Part shown: positions 1 to 6,732 of the stretch, in pieces
How positions within the stretch are numbered: position 1 is the stretch's first letter
Layout of the letters: every line of letters begins with the position of its first letter
Assembly: GCA_029256645.1 (NCBI GenBank)
Contig: JAQSXM010000184.1
Span: 1 to 6,956 of the forward strand
Length of the DNA: 6,956 nt
From: Sporomusa sp.
GTDB taxonomy: Bacteria > Bacillota_C > Negativicutes > Sporomusales > Sporomusaceae
Reading direction: 5' to 3'
The notes under the pieces: generated by a model
The model's input: only the letters and a program-made list of their open reading frames with translations
Databases searched by the model: none
Told to the model about the DNA's origin: nothing
Made by a program: the position numbers and the translations under genes

Positions 1-1
1 G

Positions 2-1309
2 GGTTATCTGACGAACCAGATTGAACGCCAACTGGAAAGTAAAGATGTAATATCTAATATGGCCCAATCTGAAAAAGCACTATTAGTTGGCGTTGAACGG
101 CAAGGTGGCTGGGATGTTGATGATTCTCTCAGTGAATTAGCACAATTAGCCGAAACTGCGGGGGCTGAAGTTGTAGGTTCAGTCTGGCAGAAGCGAAGCC
201 GTCTTGATTCAACCTATTTTATTGGACGGGGCAAGGTTCAGGAAATTAGCATAATCCGTCAAGAGATAAATGCTAATATCATTATTTTTGATGACGAACT
301 TTCACCTGCTCAGCAGCGGAATCTAGAACAGACGCTGGGTATTAAAGTCATTGACAGACCGGCGCTAATATTAGATATATTTGCACAACGGGCACGTTCG
401 CATGAGGGGAAGTTACAGGTTGAATTAGCTCAGTTAAAATACAATCTTCCCCGCTTGGGCGGGCAAGGGCTGGTATTGTCACGTTTAGGGGGCGGTATAG
501 GTACAAGAGGCCCTGGAGAAACAAAACTTGAGGTTGACCGGCGGCGGATACGTTCAAGAATTAATGATATCGAACAAGAGATCGAGAATTTAAAAAAGCA
601 TCGGAATTTGCATCGTGAACGTCGCCAGGCGGCGAGAATACCAACAACGGCACTAGTTGGTTATACCAATGCCGGAAAATCCACTTTGCTGAATAAGTTG
701 ACCGACGCGGGGGTCCTGGCTGAGGACAAGTTGTTTGCGACCTTGGATCCTACTACTAGGCGAACTAAGCTGGCTAGTGGTAAGGAATTTTTGTTAACAG
801 ATACAGTTGGCTTTATTCAGAAGTTGCCACATCAGTTAATTGCCGCATTTCGCGGTACACTGGAGGAAGTTGTTCAGGCTGATTTATTACTTCATGTTAT
901 TGATGTCAGTCACCCTCAATATGAGCAGCAAAGCAATGCGGTATACCAGGTGCTCCGGGAGTTGGGGGCAGATACCAAGCCTGTTATAACCGTATTTAAT
1001 AAGATGGACAAAATAGATAGTCAGCATGTTATGGAGCGTATACTCCGGGAACCAGGCAATATTGCCGTGTCTGCGTCTACAGGGACAAACCTGGATAAAT
1101 TGCTCAGCATGATCGAAGATAATTTTAAAGCAATTCTGGTAGATACCCTGTTATTAGTACCATATGACGATAGTGGTCTTGTATCCAAGCTATATGATAT
1201 TGCTTCAGTAAATTCAATTGAGTATAAGCCGGAGGGGATTAGTATTTCAGTGTCATTAACGCCGGAGCAATTTGAACGTTATAAAAATTATGTACCAGGA
1301 GATGAATGA
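2..1309 (+). CDS. hflX: GTPase HflX, 5' end outside the window
   Basis: Ribosome-associated GTPase of the Obg/HflX class, known in other bacteria to bind the 50S subunit and split stalled or hibernating 70S ribosomes. Counting from the Met at 59, the HflX N-terminal domain covers about 8–115 (with [13 protein letters not shown]), then [24 protein letters not shown] and the glycine-rich [15 protein letters not shown] segment, a coiled-coil region about 160–190, and the G domain: G1 GYTNAGKS 201–208, G3 DTVGF 248–252, G4 NKMD 314–317, G5 SAS 338–340. All GTPase motifs are intact. The frame stays open from 59 back to base 2 ([19 protein letters not shown]) and the ATG at 59 has no well-spaced Shine–Dalgarno, so 59 is probably an internal Met. 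Clostridial and Negativicutes HflX often has an extra N-terminal domain of roughly 180 residues ending just before a segment like EKALLVGV; I infer this is the C-terminal part of such a long form. Its 3' end carries the RBS of the next gene. Confidence 0.95.
   Translation, partial: GYLTNQIERQLESKDVISNMAQSEKALLVGVERQGGWDVDDSLSELAQLAETAGAEVVGSVWQKRSRLDSTYFIGRGKVQEISIIRQEINANIIIFDDELSPAQQRNLEQTLGIKVIDRPALILDIFAQRARSHEGKLQVELAQLKYNLPRLGGQGLVLSRLGGGIGTRGPGETKLEVDRRRIRSRINDIEQEIENLKKHRNLHRERRQAARIPTTALVGYTNAGKSTLLNKLTDAGVLAEDKLFATLDPTTRRTKLASGKEFLLTDTVGFIQKLPHQLIAAFRGTLEEVVQADLLLHVIDVSHPQYEQQSNAVYQVLRELGADTKPVITVFNKMDKIDSQHVMERILREPGNIAVSASTGTNLDKLLSMIEDNFKAILVDTLLLVPYDDSGLVSKLYDIASVNSIEYKPEGISISVSLTPEQFERYKNYVPGDE
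1297..1301 (+). promoter_or_regulatory. Ribosome-binding site of the YnbB-type gene, inside hflX
   Basis: AGGAG lies within the last codons of hflX, six bases before its TGA stop at 1307–1309. It touches the ATG at 1302 (zero spacing, unusable) and is 12 nt from the ATG at 1314. It therefore favours 1314, although that spacing is longer than the usual 5–9 nt. The placement suggests translation of the second gene is coupled to termination of hflX. Confidence 0.55.
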
Positions 1310-1313
1310 TAGG

Positions 1314-2555
1314 ATGACTCTATTCCCTGAAAATATTACAACTCTGAAAGGTAAAGCTCTTAAACAGGCTTTACCATTATTTGCAGCTATCGACGACATA
1401 TCGGAACAGAATACTGCCAGGGTGCTTAAGGCGTTTCGTGACCATCAAGTCTCTGAATACCTTTTTCGCACAACTACTGGCTATGGGTATGGCGACAGTG
1501 GGAGAGAACGTCTGGATGCCGTATGGGCCGAATTGTGCGGAGCGGAAAAGGCGTTAGTACGGACCCAGTTTGTATCAGGAACTCACGCCTTAGCCTGCGT
1601 GTTATTCGGGTTGCTGCGCCCCGGAGATGAATTGTTAGCAGTTACCGGAGCCCCATATGACACCATGCAAACTGTTATTGGCCACGCTGTACAAACGCAA
1701 GGTTCGTTAACAGAGTGTGGTATTAGCTATCAAGAGATACCCATGATAGACAGTGGCGTAGATATCGGTGCGATAGGCAAATATATTGGCAATAATACCA
1801 AAGTTGCGCTTATTCAGCGCTCGCGGGGCTATAGCCTGCGTAAGCCGCTAAGTATTGAAGCAATTAGGGCGGTGTGTGCTGAGATTAAGAAACATAAGCA
1901 TGATTGTATTTGTTTTGTTGATAACTGTTACGGTGAATTTGTGGAGATCGTTGAGCCGACACATGTTGGTGCCGACATAATGGCTGGATCACTTATTAAA
2001 AACCCGGGGGGAGGTTTAGCACCTTCCGGAGGATATATTGCTGGTAAAGCGGCATTGGTTGATATGGCTGCACGGCGTTTAACAGCCCCGGGATTAGGGG
2101 GCGAACTGGGGGCAACACTAGCGGATATTCGTTTATTTTATCAAGGGTTATTTTTAGCTCCACATGTTGTAAACCAGTCTTTAAAAGGAGCAATATTTGC
2201 AGGGCTGTTATTTAGTTTATTAGGATATAAGACTTTGCCACGACCTGATGAATTACGCAGCGATATTATTCAAGCTATTGAATTAGGATCGCCAGAGAAA
2301 ATGATTGCATTTTGTCAGGGTTTGCAACAATATTCTCCGGTAGATGCGCATGTACGGCCTGTACCTGGCTCAGTGCCGGGATATACTGACCAAGTCATTA
2401 TGGCAGGTGGGACTTTTATTCAGGGATCATCAATAGAGCTAAGTGCCGACGGTCCTTTGCGCTCACCCTATATCGTATATCTGCAAGGTGGATTAACATT
2501 TGAACATGCTTTGTTAGGGATATTAGGAGCAGCTAGTGCCGTTGCTAGAGTATAA
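1314..2555 (+). CDS. PLP-dependent 'methionine gamma-lyase / aluminium resistance' family protein (YnbB-like)
   Basis: A fold-type I PLP enzyme of the family often labelled aluminium resistance protein or methionine gamma-lyase family (Pfam Met_gamma_lyase; B. subtilis YnbB). Family markers, counting from 1314: TTGYGYGDSGRERLDAVWAELCGAE near 55–80, VSGTHALACVLFGLLRPGDELL near 87–110, FVDNCYGEF near 200, and SLIKNPGGGLAPSGGYIAG, in which Lys229 (codon 1998–2000) is the expected Schiff-base lysine. The 413-residue length fits the family. In-frame ATGs also exist at 1290 and 1302; 1314 is preferred because AGGAG at 1297–1301 abuts 1302, but 1302 would also be compatible with homologue lengths. 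It follows hflX in the same transcript, as in Bacillus ynbA-ynbB. The true substrate is not established by sequence; C–S lyase chemistry is only an inference from distant homology. No terminator is visible after its stop. Confidence 0.93.
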   Translation: MTLFPENITTLKGKALKQALPLFAAIDDISEQNTARVLKAFRDHQVSEYLFRTTTGYGYGDSGRERLDAVWAELCGAEKALVRTQFVSGTHALACVLFGLLRPGDELLAVTGAPYDTMQTVIGHAVQTQGSLTECGISYQEIPMIDSGVDIGAIGKYIGNNTKVALIQRSRGYSLRKPLSIEAIRAVCAEIKKHKHDCICFVDNCYGEFVEIVEPTHVGADIMAGSLIKNPGGGLAPSGGYIAGKAALVDMAARRLTAPGLGGELGATLADIRLFYQGLFLAPHVVNQSLKGAIFAGLLFSLLGYKTLPRPDELRSDIIQAIELGSPEKMIAFCQGLQQYSPVDAHVRPVPGSVPGYTDQVIMAGGTFIQGSSIELSADGPLRSPYIVYLQGGLTFEHALLGILGAASAVARV

Positions 2556-2595
2556 TACTTTCTTTACATATTTCTTCATAACAGTTCCTTATATG

Positions 2596-2624
2596 ACAGG
2601 AAAAAACATAAAAGTGTAGAATAT
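2596..2624 (+). promoter_or_regulatory. SigH-type promoter, overlapping a SigA-like -10
   Basis: The -35 box ACAGGAAAA (2596–2604) and -10 box GTAGAATAT (2616–2624), 11 nt apart, fit every position of the B. subtilis SigH consensus RnAGGAwww–N11–12–RnnGAATww. A perfect TATAAT (2622–2627) overlaps the -10 region, but no good SigA -35 stands 16–18 nt upstream. Transcription would start around 2630–2635, leaving a leader of about 45 nt before the GTG start at 2677. SigH control would tie the downstream genes to the transition to stationary phase or sporulation; that is an inference from the motif alone. Confidence 0.55.
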
Positions 2625-2641
2625 AATAAAAGTATGACTTA

Positions 2642-2670
2642 TTATCGATAAAAAATATGTTTTTTGGTGG
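2642..2670 (+). promoter_or_regulatory. Leader with two palindromes and ribosome-binding site
   Basis: The leader contains the 10-bp palindrome TTATCGATAA (2642–2651), then six A and six T around a TATG loop (2650–2665), then GGTGG (2666–2670). GGTGG is one mismatch from GGAGG and stands 6 nt before the GTG at 2677, which supports that start. The A/T hairpin directly abuts the ribosome-binding site but is too weak to be called a regulatory switch. Confidence 0.4.
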
Positions 2671-2676
2671 TTTAGT

Positions 2677-4032
2677 GTGGAATATATAATTGCCAGTTTA
2701 GTGGCCATTCTTACCGTAACTCTGATTGTATATAAACTGGCCAATAGCTTATTTGGGGTAGATTTACGGTTAAGATCGCTGCTGTTATGCGCAGCGTGTG
2801 CCATGTTTATTAGCCTGGTTTTACCCAAAATTGTTGTTGGATTTGCCGGACTACCAGGTACTCTGGCTTTTTTGGCCTTTTTTGCAATTATATTTGCTTA
2901 TTTTATTGCTAAATATGAAGATGTACCGTCGGTTAAAGAAACTGAAAGTGCCTGTTGTTTGGCGGTTAGTCATGCTCAATCAGATATTGTTGAACAAACA
3001 GAAGTTATAGGCAGCTTGCCAAATGAATGTATTAATGACAACCAGCAAGGTGCGATTACAGAAAAAGGTAATGAGTATTACTCTAATACTGAACCAGTGG
3101 TATTTCTCTCAGAGGAAACATTGTTAGCTAGTAATACTCGTAGCTTAGTGCAATTTACTGTCCTTCAGAATGATTCAAATGATTCATCAGAGGGACTTAT
3201 TCCTGTTACATGTGATCAAACTATTGTCGCTAAAGAATCACTGGTAGAAGAATTACTGGTAGAAGAATCACTGGTAGAAGAATCACTCGTAGAAGAATTA
3301 CCGGTAGAAGAATTACCGGTAGAAGAATTACCGGTAGAAGAATTACCGGTAGAAGAATTACCGGTGGAAGAATTACCGGTGGAAGAATCACCGGTAGAGG
3401 AATTACCGATAGAAGAATCATCAGTGGAAGAATTACCGATAGAAAAGTCACCGGTGGGCGAATCACTGGTAGAAAAATTACCGGTTGGTGATAGGATCGG
3501 ACAGGAAGAATACGAAGAATACATAGAAGAAGTTTCTCAATTAACATCAGAACAGGCAGGTGTGACAGTGCAGGAGGCAGAAAACTCAATAACGCTTGAT
3601 GATGAAAAGGTATTGGAAGAAATAGATCATCCTGCTTCTGAGCAGCTGGATAATTTATTGGATTTTGCTTTTTTAAATAAAGAGCGGCATAATGAAGAAG
3701 TCGCTCTTTTGGCTTTCAAACAGGCGTTAGCGCTGTATCCTAATGGTGAGGCTGCGCCTTTTCTAGTCGTTGAAGTGGGTAATCTACTGAAAAATAAGGG
3801 TAATTACGATGAAGCTATCAAAGTATTTTCAGATGGCCGTAGTCTTTGCCAATCCAGAGAAGATGAAATGATGGAACAAGAGTTCATCAGCACTATTGCC
3901 TATCTTCGCATTATTAAGAATATCTTGTTGCAACATCGTTTAGGGTGTATTAAGTTTTTAGAAATACCGCAACACATACTAAAAGAAATTGATGAGGAAT
4001 TTAGAGAATGGCGCAATGTGGCTAATATCTAA
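2677..4032 (+). CDS. Membrane-anchored TPR-like protein with acidic pentapeptide-repeat stalk (unknown function)
   Basis: I do not recognise a named family. The 451-residue protein starts at GTG, supported by GGTGG 6 nt upstream; the next Met is 43, inside the second membrane segment, so a later start is unlikely. Three hydrophobic segments are visible at about 3–22, 34–56 and 59–79. A low-complexity acidic region follows (about 80–320), holding sixteen tandem five-residue units (L/P)VEE(L/S) at 189–268 and then EEYEEYIEE. The C-terminal part has two helix pairs resembling tetratricopeptide repeats, about 324–357 (NEEVALLAFKQALALYP) and 361–392 (GNYDEAIKVFSDGRSL), then a charged tail ending EEFREWRNVANI. 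The layout suggests a membrane anchor, an extended negatively charged stalk and a protein-binding head; which side of the membrane the head faces cannot be told. It has its own probable SigH promoter and lies 26 nt ahead of the PRC-barrel gene, suggesting co-transcription. Confidence 0.88.
   Translation: MEYIIASLVAILTVTLIVYKLANSLFGVDLRLRSLLLCAACAMFISLVLPKIVVGFAGLPGTLAFLAFFAIIFAYFIAKYEDVPSVKETESACCLAVSHAQSDIVEQTEVIGSLPNECINDNQQGAITEKGNEYYSNTEPVVFLSEETLLASNTRSLVQFTVLQNDSNDSSEGLIPVTCDQTIVAKESLVEELLVEESLVEESLVEELPVEELPVEELPVEELPVEELPVEELPVEESPVEELPIEESSVEELPIEKSPVGESLVEKLPVGDRIGQEEYEEYIEEVSQLTSEQAGVTVQEAENSITLDDEKVLEEIDHPASEQLDNLLDFAFLNKERHNEEVALLAFKQALALYPNGEAAPFLVVEVGNLLKNKGNYDEAIKVFSDGRSLCQSREDEMMEQEFISTIAYLRIIKNILLQHRLGCIKFLEIPQHILKEIDEEFREWRNVANI
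3241..3480 (+). repeat. 16 tandem 15-bp units encoding VEE(L/S) pentapeptides
   Basis: Sixteen contiguous 15-bp units, consensus ccggtagaagaatta, occur in register with the reading frame. Units 5–8 (3301–3360) are identical; unit 9 differs at one base. Units 1–4 begin ctg or ctc (Leu) instead of ccg (Pro). Units 12–16 carry the most substitutions (PIEES, SVEEL, PIEKS, PVGES, LVEKL). A partial unit precedes (AAAGAATCA, 3232–3240) and another follows (CCGGTTGGTGAT, 3481–3492). A clean centre with degenerate edges is typical of a tract growing and shrinking by replication slippage or unequal recombination. A 15-bp unit keeps the frame at any copy number. Confidence 0.98.
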
Positions 4033-4058
4033 CTATAGAATAATATGGAGGTTATAAG

Positions 4059-4871
4059 ATGAAAAAGAGTGTAGACATTGTTGGACAACCAGTCATTAGC
4101 ATTACTGAAGGTAAAGAATTTGGTCATGTTAAAGAACTTCTTGTTAATTACGTCAATGGATCAATAGCCGCATTGGTTATTGATGATGGGAAATGGTACT
4201 TGGGAGCTAAATTGTTGCCGTTTGAGGCTATAGCTGGTCTGGGTGAGTATGCCGTTACTGTTAATAATAGTGAAGACATTCTAACTGTTAAAGACAGGCC
4301 CGAATTGGAGAAATTATTAGAAGCCGGTATAAAGGTTATTGGAACTAAAGTATTAACCAAAGGCGGCAGAATTCAAGGTAAAATTAATGAATTCATAATC
4401 GATAGTGCTGGGAAGATTGATATTTGTGAGCTTGAGAAAGTAGATGGTGAGGTTATTGACCTCCCTGCACAGAGAATAGTTACCTTCGGTAAAGAAGTTG
4501 TAATCATTGCTGAGGCCGATGAAATAACCGCTGTTAAGCCTATAGCCCCGATTGTTGAGGTGCCTGTTATTAAGTCTGAACAGGTTGCTGATGTGGTTAT
4601 TCCTGAACCTGTTCAGCCGCAACAAGCAGAACCAACGGCAGCAGCTACGGTGGTTGAAAGCCAGGACAAAGAACAAGAACCTTCTGATGATTCTGCTAAA
4701 AAATTTGATGATAAACATCGTAAATTTTTGTTAGGCAAGAAAGCTGCCCGGCGTATCGAGACAGATAACGGGATGCTGATTGTTGAGCAAGGTGGCGAAA
4801 TTACTGAAGAAGTATTACAAAAAGCTAAGCTTGGCGGAAAATTTGTTGAACTATCGATGAATATTCAATAA
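4059..4871 (+). CDS. PRC-barrel domain protein with two barrel-like domains
   Basis: A 270-residue soluble protein with no signal peptide or membrane segment. Residues 1–75 form a PRC-barrel-like domain (VGQPVISITEGKEFGHVKELLVN, then GSIAALVIDDGKWYLGAKLLPFEAI). Residues about 89–152 form a second one (IGTKVLTKGGRIQGKINEFIID, then DLPAQRIVTFGKEVVII). A Pro/Glu/Val/Ala-rich linker (about 158–213) leads to a basic and then glycine-rich C-terminal module, about 214–270, with KFLLGKKAARRIETDNGMLIV and GGEITEEVLQKAKLGGKFVEL. PRC barrels occur in RimM and in photosynthetic reaction-centre H subunits and mediate binding to protein or RNA; the specific role here is unknown. GGAGG (4047–4051) lies 7 nt before the ATG, the best ribosome-binding site in the window. 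The 26-nt gap to the upstream gene suggests an operon, closed by the terminator at 4895–4920. Confidence 0.9.
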   Translation: MKKSVDIVGQPVISITEGKEFGHVKELLVNYVNGSIAALVIDDGKWYLGAKLLPFEAIAGLGEYAVTVNNSEDILTVKDRPELEKLLEAGIKVIGTKVLTKGGRIQGKINEFIIDSAGKIDICELEKVDGEVIDLPAQRIVTFGKEVVIIAEADEITAVKPIAPIVEVPVIKSEQVADVVIPEPVQPQQAEPTAAATVVESQDKEQEPSDDSAKKFDDKHRKFLLGKKAARRIETDNGMLIVEQGGEITEEVLQKAKLGGKFVELSMNIQ

Positions 4872-4887
4872 TTCAATAAATTGAATT
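4870..4887. repeat. 18-bp perfect inverted repeat overlapping the PRC gene stop
   Basis: AATTCAAT, an AA spacer, then ATTGAATT: 8-bp arms with a 2-bp centre, overlapping the last two bases of the TAA stop. It is also part of a run in which ATTCAATA is repeated directly at 4863–4870 and 4871–4878. It is too A+T-rich and short-looped to be a terminator itself; it could be a protein-binding site or simply A/T-rich sequence. Confidence 0.6.
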
Positions 4888-4894
4888 AAGTGTG

Positions 4895-4920
4895 AAATCC
4901 CCGCTATTCTAGCGGGGTTT
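4895..4920 (+). terminator. Intrinsic terminator after the PRC-barrel gene
   Basis: The stem CCCCGCT (4899–4905) pairs with AGCGGGG (4911–4917) around the loop ATTCT, flanked by AAA and TTT. The stem is G+C-rich in an A+T-rich setting, 23 bp after the stop codon. The T tract is only three bases before ACC, so termination may be incomplete and some transcripts could continue into the VanW gene. Confidence 0.72.
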
Positions 4921-4949
4921 ACCTTAGCTACAAGTTTGCTTTGTATACT
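4918..4949 (+). promoter_or_regulatory. Possible SigA-type promoter of the VanW gene
   Basis: TATACT (4944–4949) matches five of six bases of the -10 consensus and lies 25 nt before the GTG start, downstream of the terminator where a promoter is expected. No convincing -35 exists at normal spacing; TTTACC (4918–4923) is 20 nt away. Weak call. Confidence 0.28.
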
Positions 4950-4974
4950 AACACTTAACATAAGAAAGGATTAA

Positions 4975-6363
4975 GTGTGCTCTGTGCAAACAGTAACATC
5001 ACAAAAATTAAACATAATATTTTTTTTGATTATCATCATGCTTTTTAGCTCGGTCAGCATGATTGCCGCTAATTCAGCATTTATGGTAACAAATAAGATT
5101 TACCAGGGTGTTAGTGTTGGTGGTATAGATGTTGGTGGTTTATCAGCATCTGAAGCCGAGCAAGAGATTGCAACTGTGTTTAAAGAACGAACAACAGAAA
5201 CGGCAATAACAGTTATGTATGATAACCAAAAGTGGAGTATTACTGCCCAAGATATTGAGCTAAGTATTCAGGCCTCTCAATTGGCACAGCAGGCATATGC
5301 TATTGGGAGAGACGGTAATATTATTGGACAGCTAAAAGAAAGATATTTAGCTGTAAACCAGGGATATACCCTGCCATTGACTGTACATTATAATTATGAC
5401 AAACTTTATAATCACTTGCTGAGTATTGCCAAAAAGATAGATCGTCAGCCAGTGAATGCCAAACTCAAGCCCAACCGAACATCCTCAAATATCGAAATAA
5501 CCACAGAGGTAATAGGCCGTAAGGTTGATTTGGACAAGACCATGGCTGAAATCACTGCAAGACTTAATACTCACCTTGCTTTTACTACTCATGTAGTGGT
5601 AGAAGCAATTATGCCGTCTGTTGTAGCTAGTGATTTAGTACATATAAACGGACTGATTGCTTCGTATACTACGCAATTTGACCCTTGGGATCAAAATCGG
5701 ACTCAAAATGTTTTATTAGCTGCAAAGAGCGTTAATGATATCCTGGTTAGGACCGGCGAAGTGTTCTCTTTCAATGATATTGTTGGATTGCGGCTGGCTA
5801 AGTTTGGATATAAAGAAGCCCCGGTATATATCGACGGCATTTTAGTCCCTGATTGGGGTGGCGGTGTTTGCCAAGTGAGCAGTACCCTTTACAATGCTGT
5901 CTTATTAGCCGACTTAACTATTGAAGAGCGAACTGCCCATTTCCATCCGCCTGGTTATGTGCCTCTGGGGCAAGATGCCACTGTAGCTGATAATCAACTG
6001 GATTTTAGGTTTAAGAATACATCGTCGCAGAATATTTATATTACGGGTGAAGTTTTTGGTAATCAGCTTGTTATTAATATCTTTGGCCAGCAATTAGACA
6101 ATCCTCCCCAGATTTCTGTAGTAGCTACTGATAAACGGGTATTAGAGCCTAATACCATTATAAAACAAGACACTAATTTAGAACTGGGTAAAGAAGTTGT
6201 TGAAGTTGAAGGTCAAAAAGGATTTCTGGTATCAACGAACCGTATAAAAAAAATAAATGGTAAAATTGTTGCACAAGAATTTCTCGCCTCAGATGAATTT
6301 AAATCAGTTGATAAAATAGTTCGGGTCGGAACTAAAATTCCGCCAAATCAACAAAAAAAATAG
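4975..6363 (+). CDS. VanW family protein with signal anchor and G5 domain
   Basis: A 462-residue cell-envelope protein. A hydrophobic segment at about 12–32 serves as signal peptide or membrane anchor; there is no lipobox Cys and no clear cleavage motif. Residues about 43–215 look like the peptidoglycan-binding-like region usual before VanW (YQGVSVGGIDVGGLSASEAE). The VanW domain spans about 238–350 with TGEVFSFNDIVG, the hallmark WGGGVCQVSSTLYNA (Trp294, Cys299), ERTAHFHPPGYVPLGQDATVA and LDFRFKN. The C-terminal part, about 375–455 (VVEVEGQKGFLVSTNRIKKINGKIV…KIVRVGTK), resembles a G5 domain, a module linked to binding cell-wall sugars. VanW is named for a vancomycin-resistance cluster gene but its biochemical activity is not established, and no other van genes are present, so resistance should not be inferred. 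The GTG at 4975 is chosen from AAAGGA at 4965–4970 (4-nt spacing); GTG 4984 is an alternative. The coding end has eight A residues (6353–6360). Confidence 0.93.
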   Translation: MCSVQTVTSQKLNIIFFLIIIMLFSSVSMIAANSAFMVTNKIYQGVSVGGIDVGGLSASEAEQEIATVFKERTTETAITVMYDNQKWSITAQDIELSIQASQLAQQAYAIGRDGNIIGQLKERYLAVNQGYTLPLTVHYNYDKLYNHLLSIAKKIDRQPVNAKLKPNRTSSNIEITTEVIGRKVDLDKTMAEITARLNTHLAFTTHVVVEAIMPSVVASDLVHINGLIASYTTQFDPWDQNRTQNVLLAAKSVNDILVRTGEVFSFNDIVGLRLAKFGYKEAPVYIDGILVPDWGGGVCQVSSTLYNAVLLADLTIEERTAHFHPPGYVPLGQDATVADNQLDFRFKNTSSQNIYITGEVFGNQLVINIFGQQLDNPPQISVVATDKRVLEPNTIIKQDTNLELGKEVVEVEGQKGFLVSTNRIKKINGKIVAQEFLASDEFKSVDKIVRVGTKIPPNQQKK

Positions 6364-6381
6364 CACTAATACAATTTATTA

Positions 6382-6425
6382 AAAAACAAAGAGAAGCTCG
6401 CATTTCCGAGCTTCTCTTTGTTTTT
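6382..6425. terminator. Strong, probably bidirectional terminator after the VanW gene
   Basis: Perfect 19-bp arms (6382–6400 and 6407–6425) enclose the 6-nt loop CATTTC. The core GAGAAGCTCG pairs with CGAGCTTCTC, and the outer part is AAAAAC opposite GTTTTT. Because A runs lie on the left and T runs on the right, the structure should stop transcripts arriving from either side. It begins 18 nt after the vanW-type stop codon. Confidence 0.93.
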
Positions 6426-6653
6426 AAAAGATATCTTGAGTATAAGGTGATTAAAATAATCTCCGAGTGTAGCCCGCCTACAGTTTTCAACAGCTAATAG
6501 TAGCGGTTAACCTGATGTTTATCAATATAAATAGTTTAATTAATTTATTTTATGTCCGATAATATCTATTATGTTAAGTTGAGCCTGAGGGAGGCACTAA
6601 AAGCGTGTTCCTCTGAAATTAACTACCAAACGCTACAGAAAACTCTCATAATG

Positions 6654-6683
6654 AATGACTGCAAAATAAAAAAAGCAATCATT
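6654..6683. repeat. Imperfect inverted repeat around an A-rich loop
   Basis: AATGACTGC (6654–6662) pairs with GCAATCATT (6675–6683) with one C·A mismatch; the 12-nt loop is almost all A. On the - strand the loop is T-rich, but the T run is inside the loop rather than after the stem, so it is not a terminator. Confidence 0.5.
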
Positions 6684-6732
6684 ACGTCAGTTTTCTTCCG
6701 CTCTAAACATAATATCAGTTATTCGACGTGCT

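Noticed and set aside
348..557. - strand ORF inside hflX
   Set aside because: Antisense to conserved HflX coding sequence, with no recognisable product.
1996..2193. - strand ORF inside the PLP-enzyme gene
   Set aside because: Antisense to the conserved lysine-motif region; no supporting signals.
2589..2828. - strand ORF spanning the gap before the repeat-stalk gene
   Set aside because: It overlaps the probable promoter and the first membrane segments of the + strand gene, and shows no family features.
3241..3480. Tandem repeats as a possible CRISPR array
   Set aside because: Units are 15 bp, directly adjacent with no spacers, and lie within a coding frame.
3216..3589. Two - strand ORFs of about 100–120 codons across the repeat tract
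   Set aside because: A 15-bp unit without stops keeps several frames open by construction; their proteins are simple repeats antisense to the real gene.
4353..4734. ORFs on both strands inside the PRC-barrel gene
   Set aside because: Alternate-frame readings of a well-supported gene; their compositions (Asn/Arg/Leu-rich) are typical of shadow frames.
4975..6363. Vancomycin resistance determinant
   Set aside because: VanW-family proteins are widespread in Firmicutes; no vanH/A/X, sensor kinase or regulator is present, so the name alone does not imply resistance.
6450..6490. Cobalamin-riboswitch-like AGCCCGCCTACAG
   Set aside because: It resembles the conserved Cbl box only loosely, and the other required elements and overall architecture were not found.
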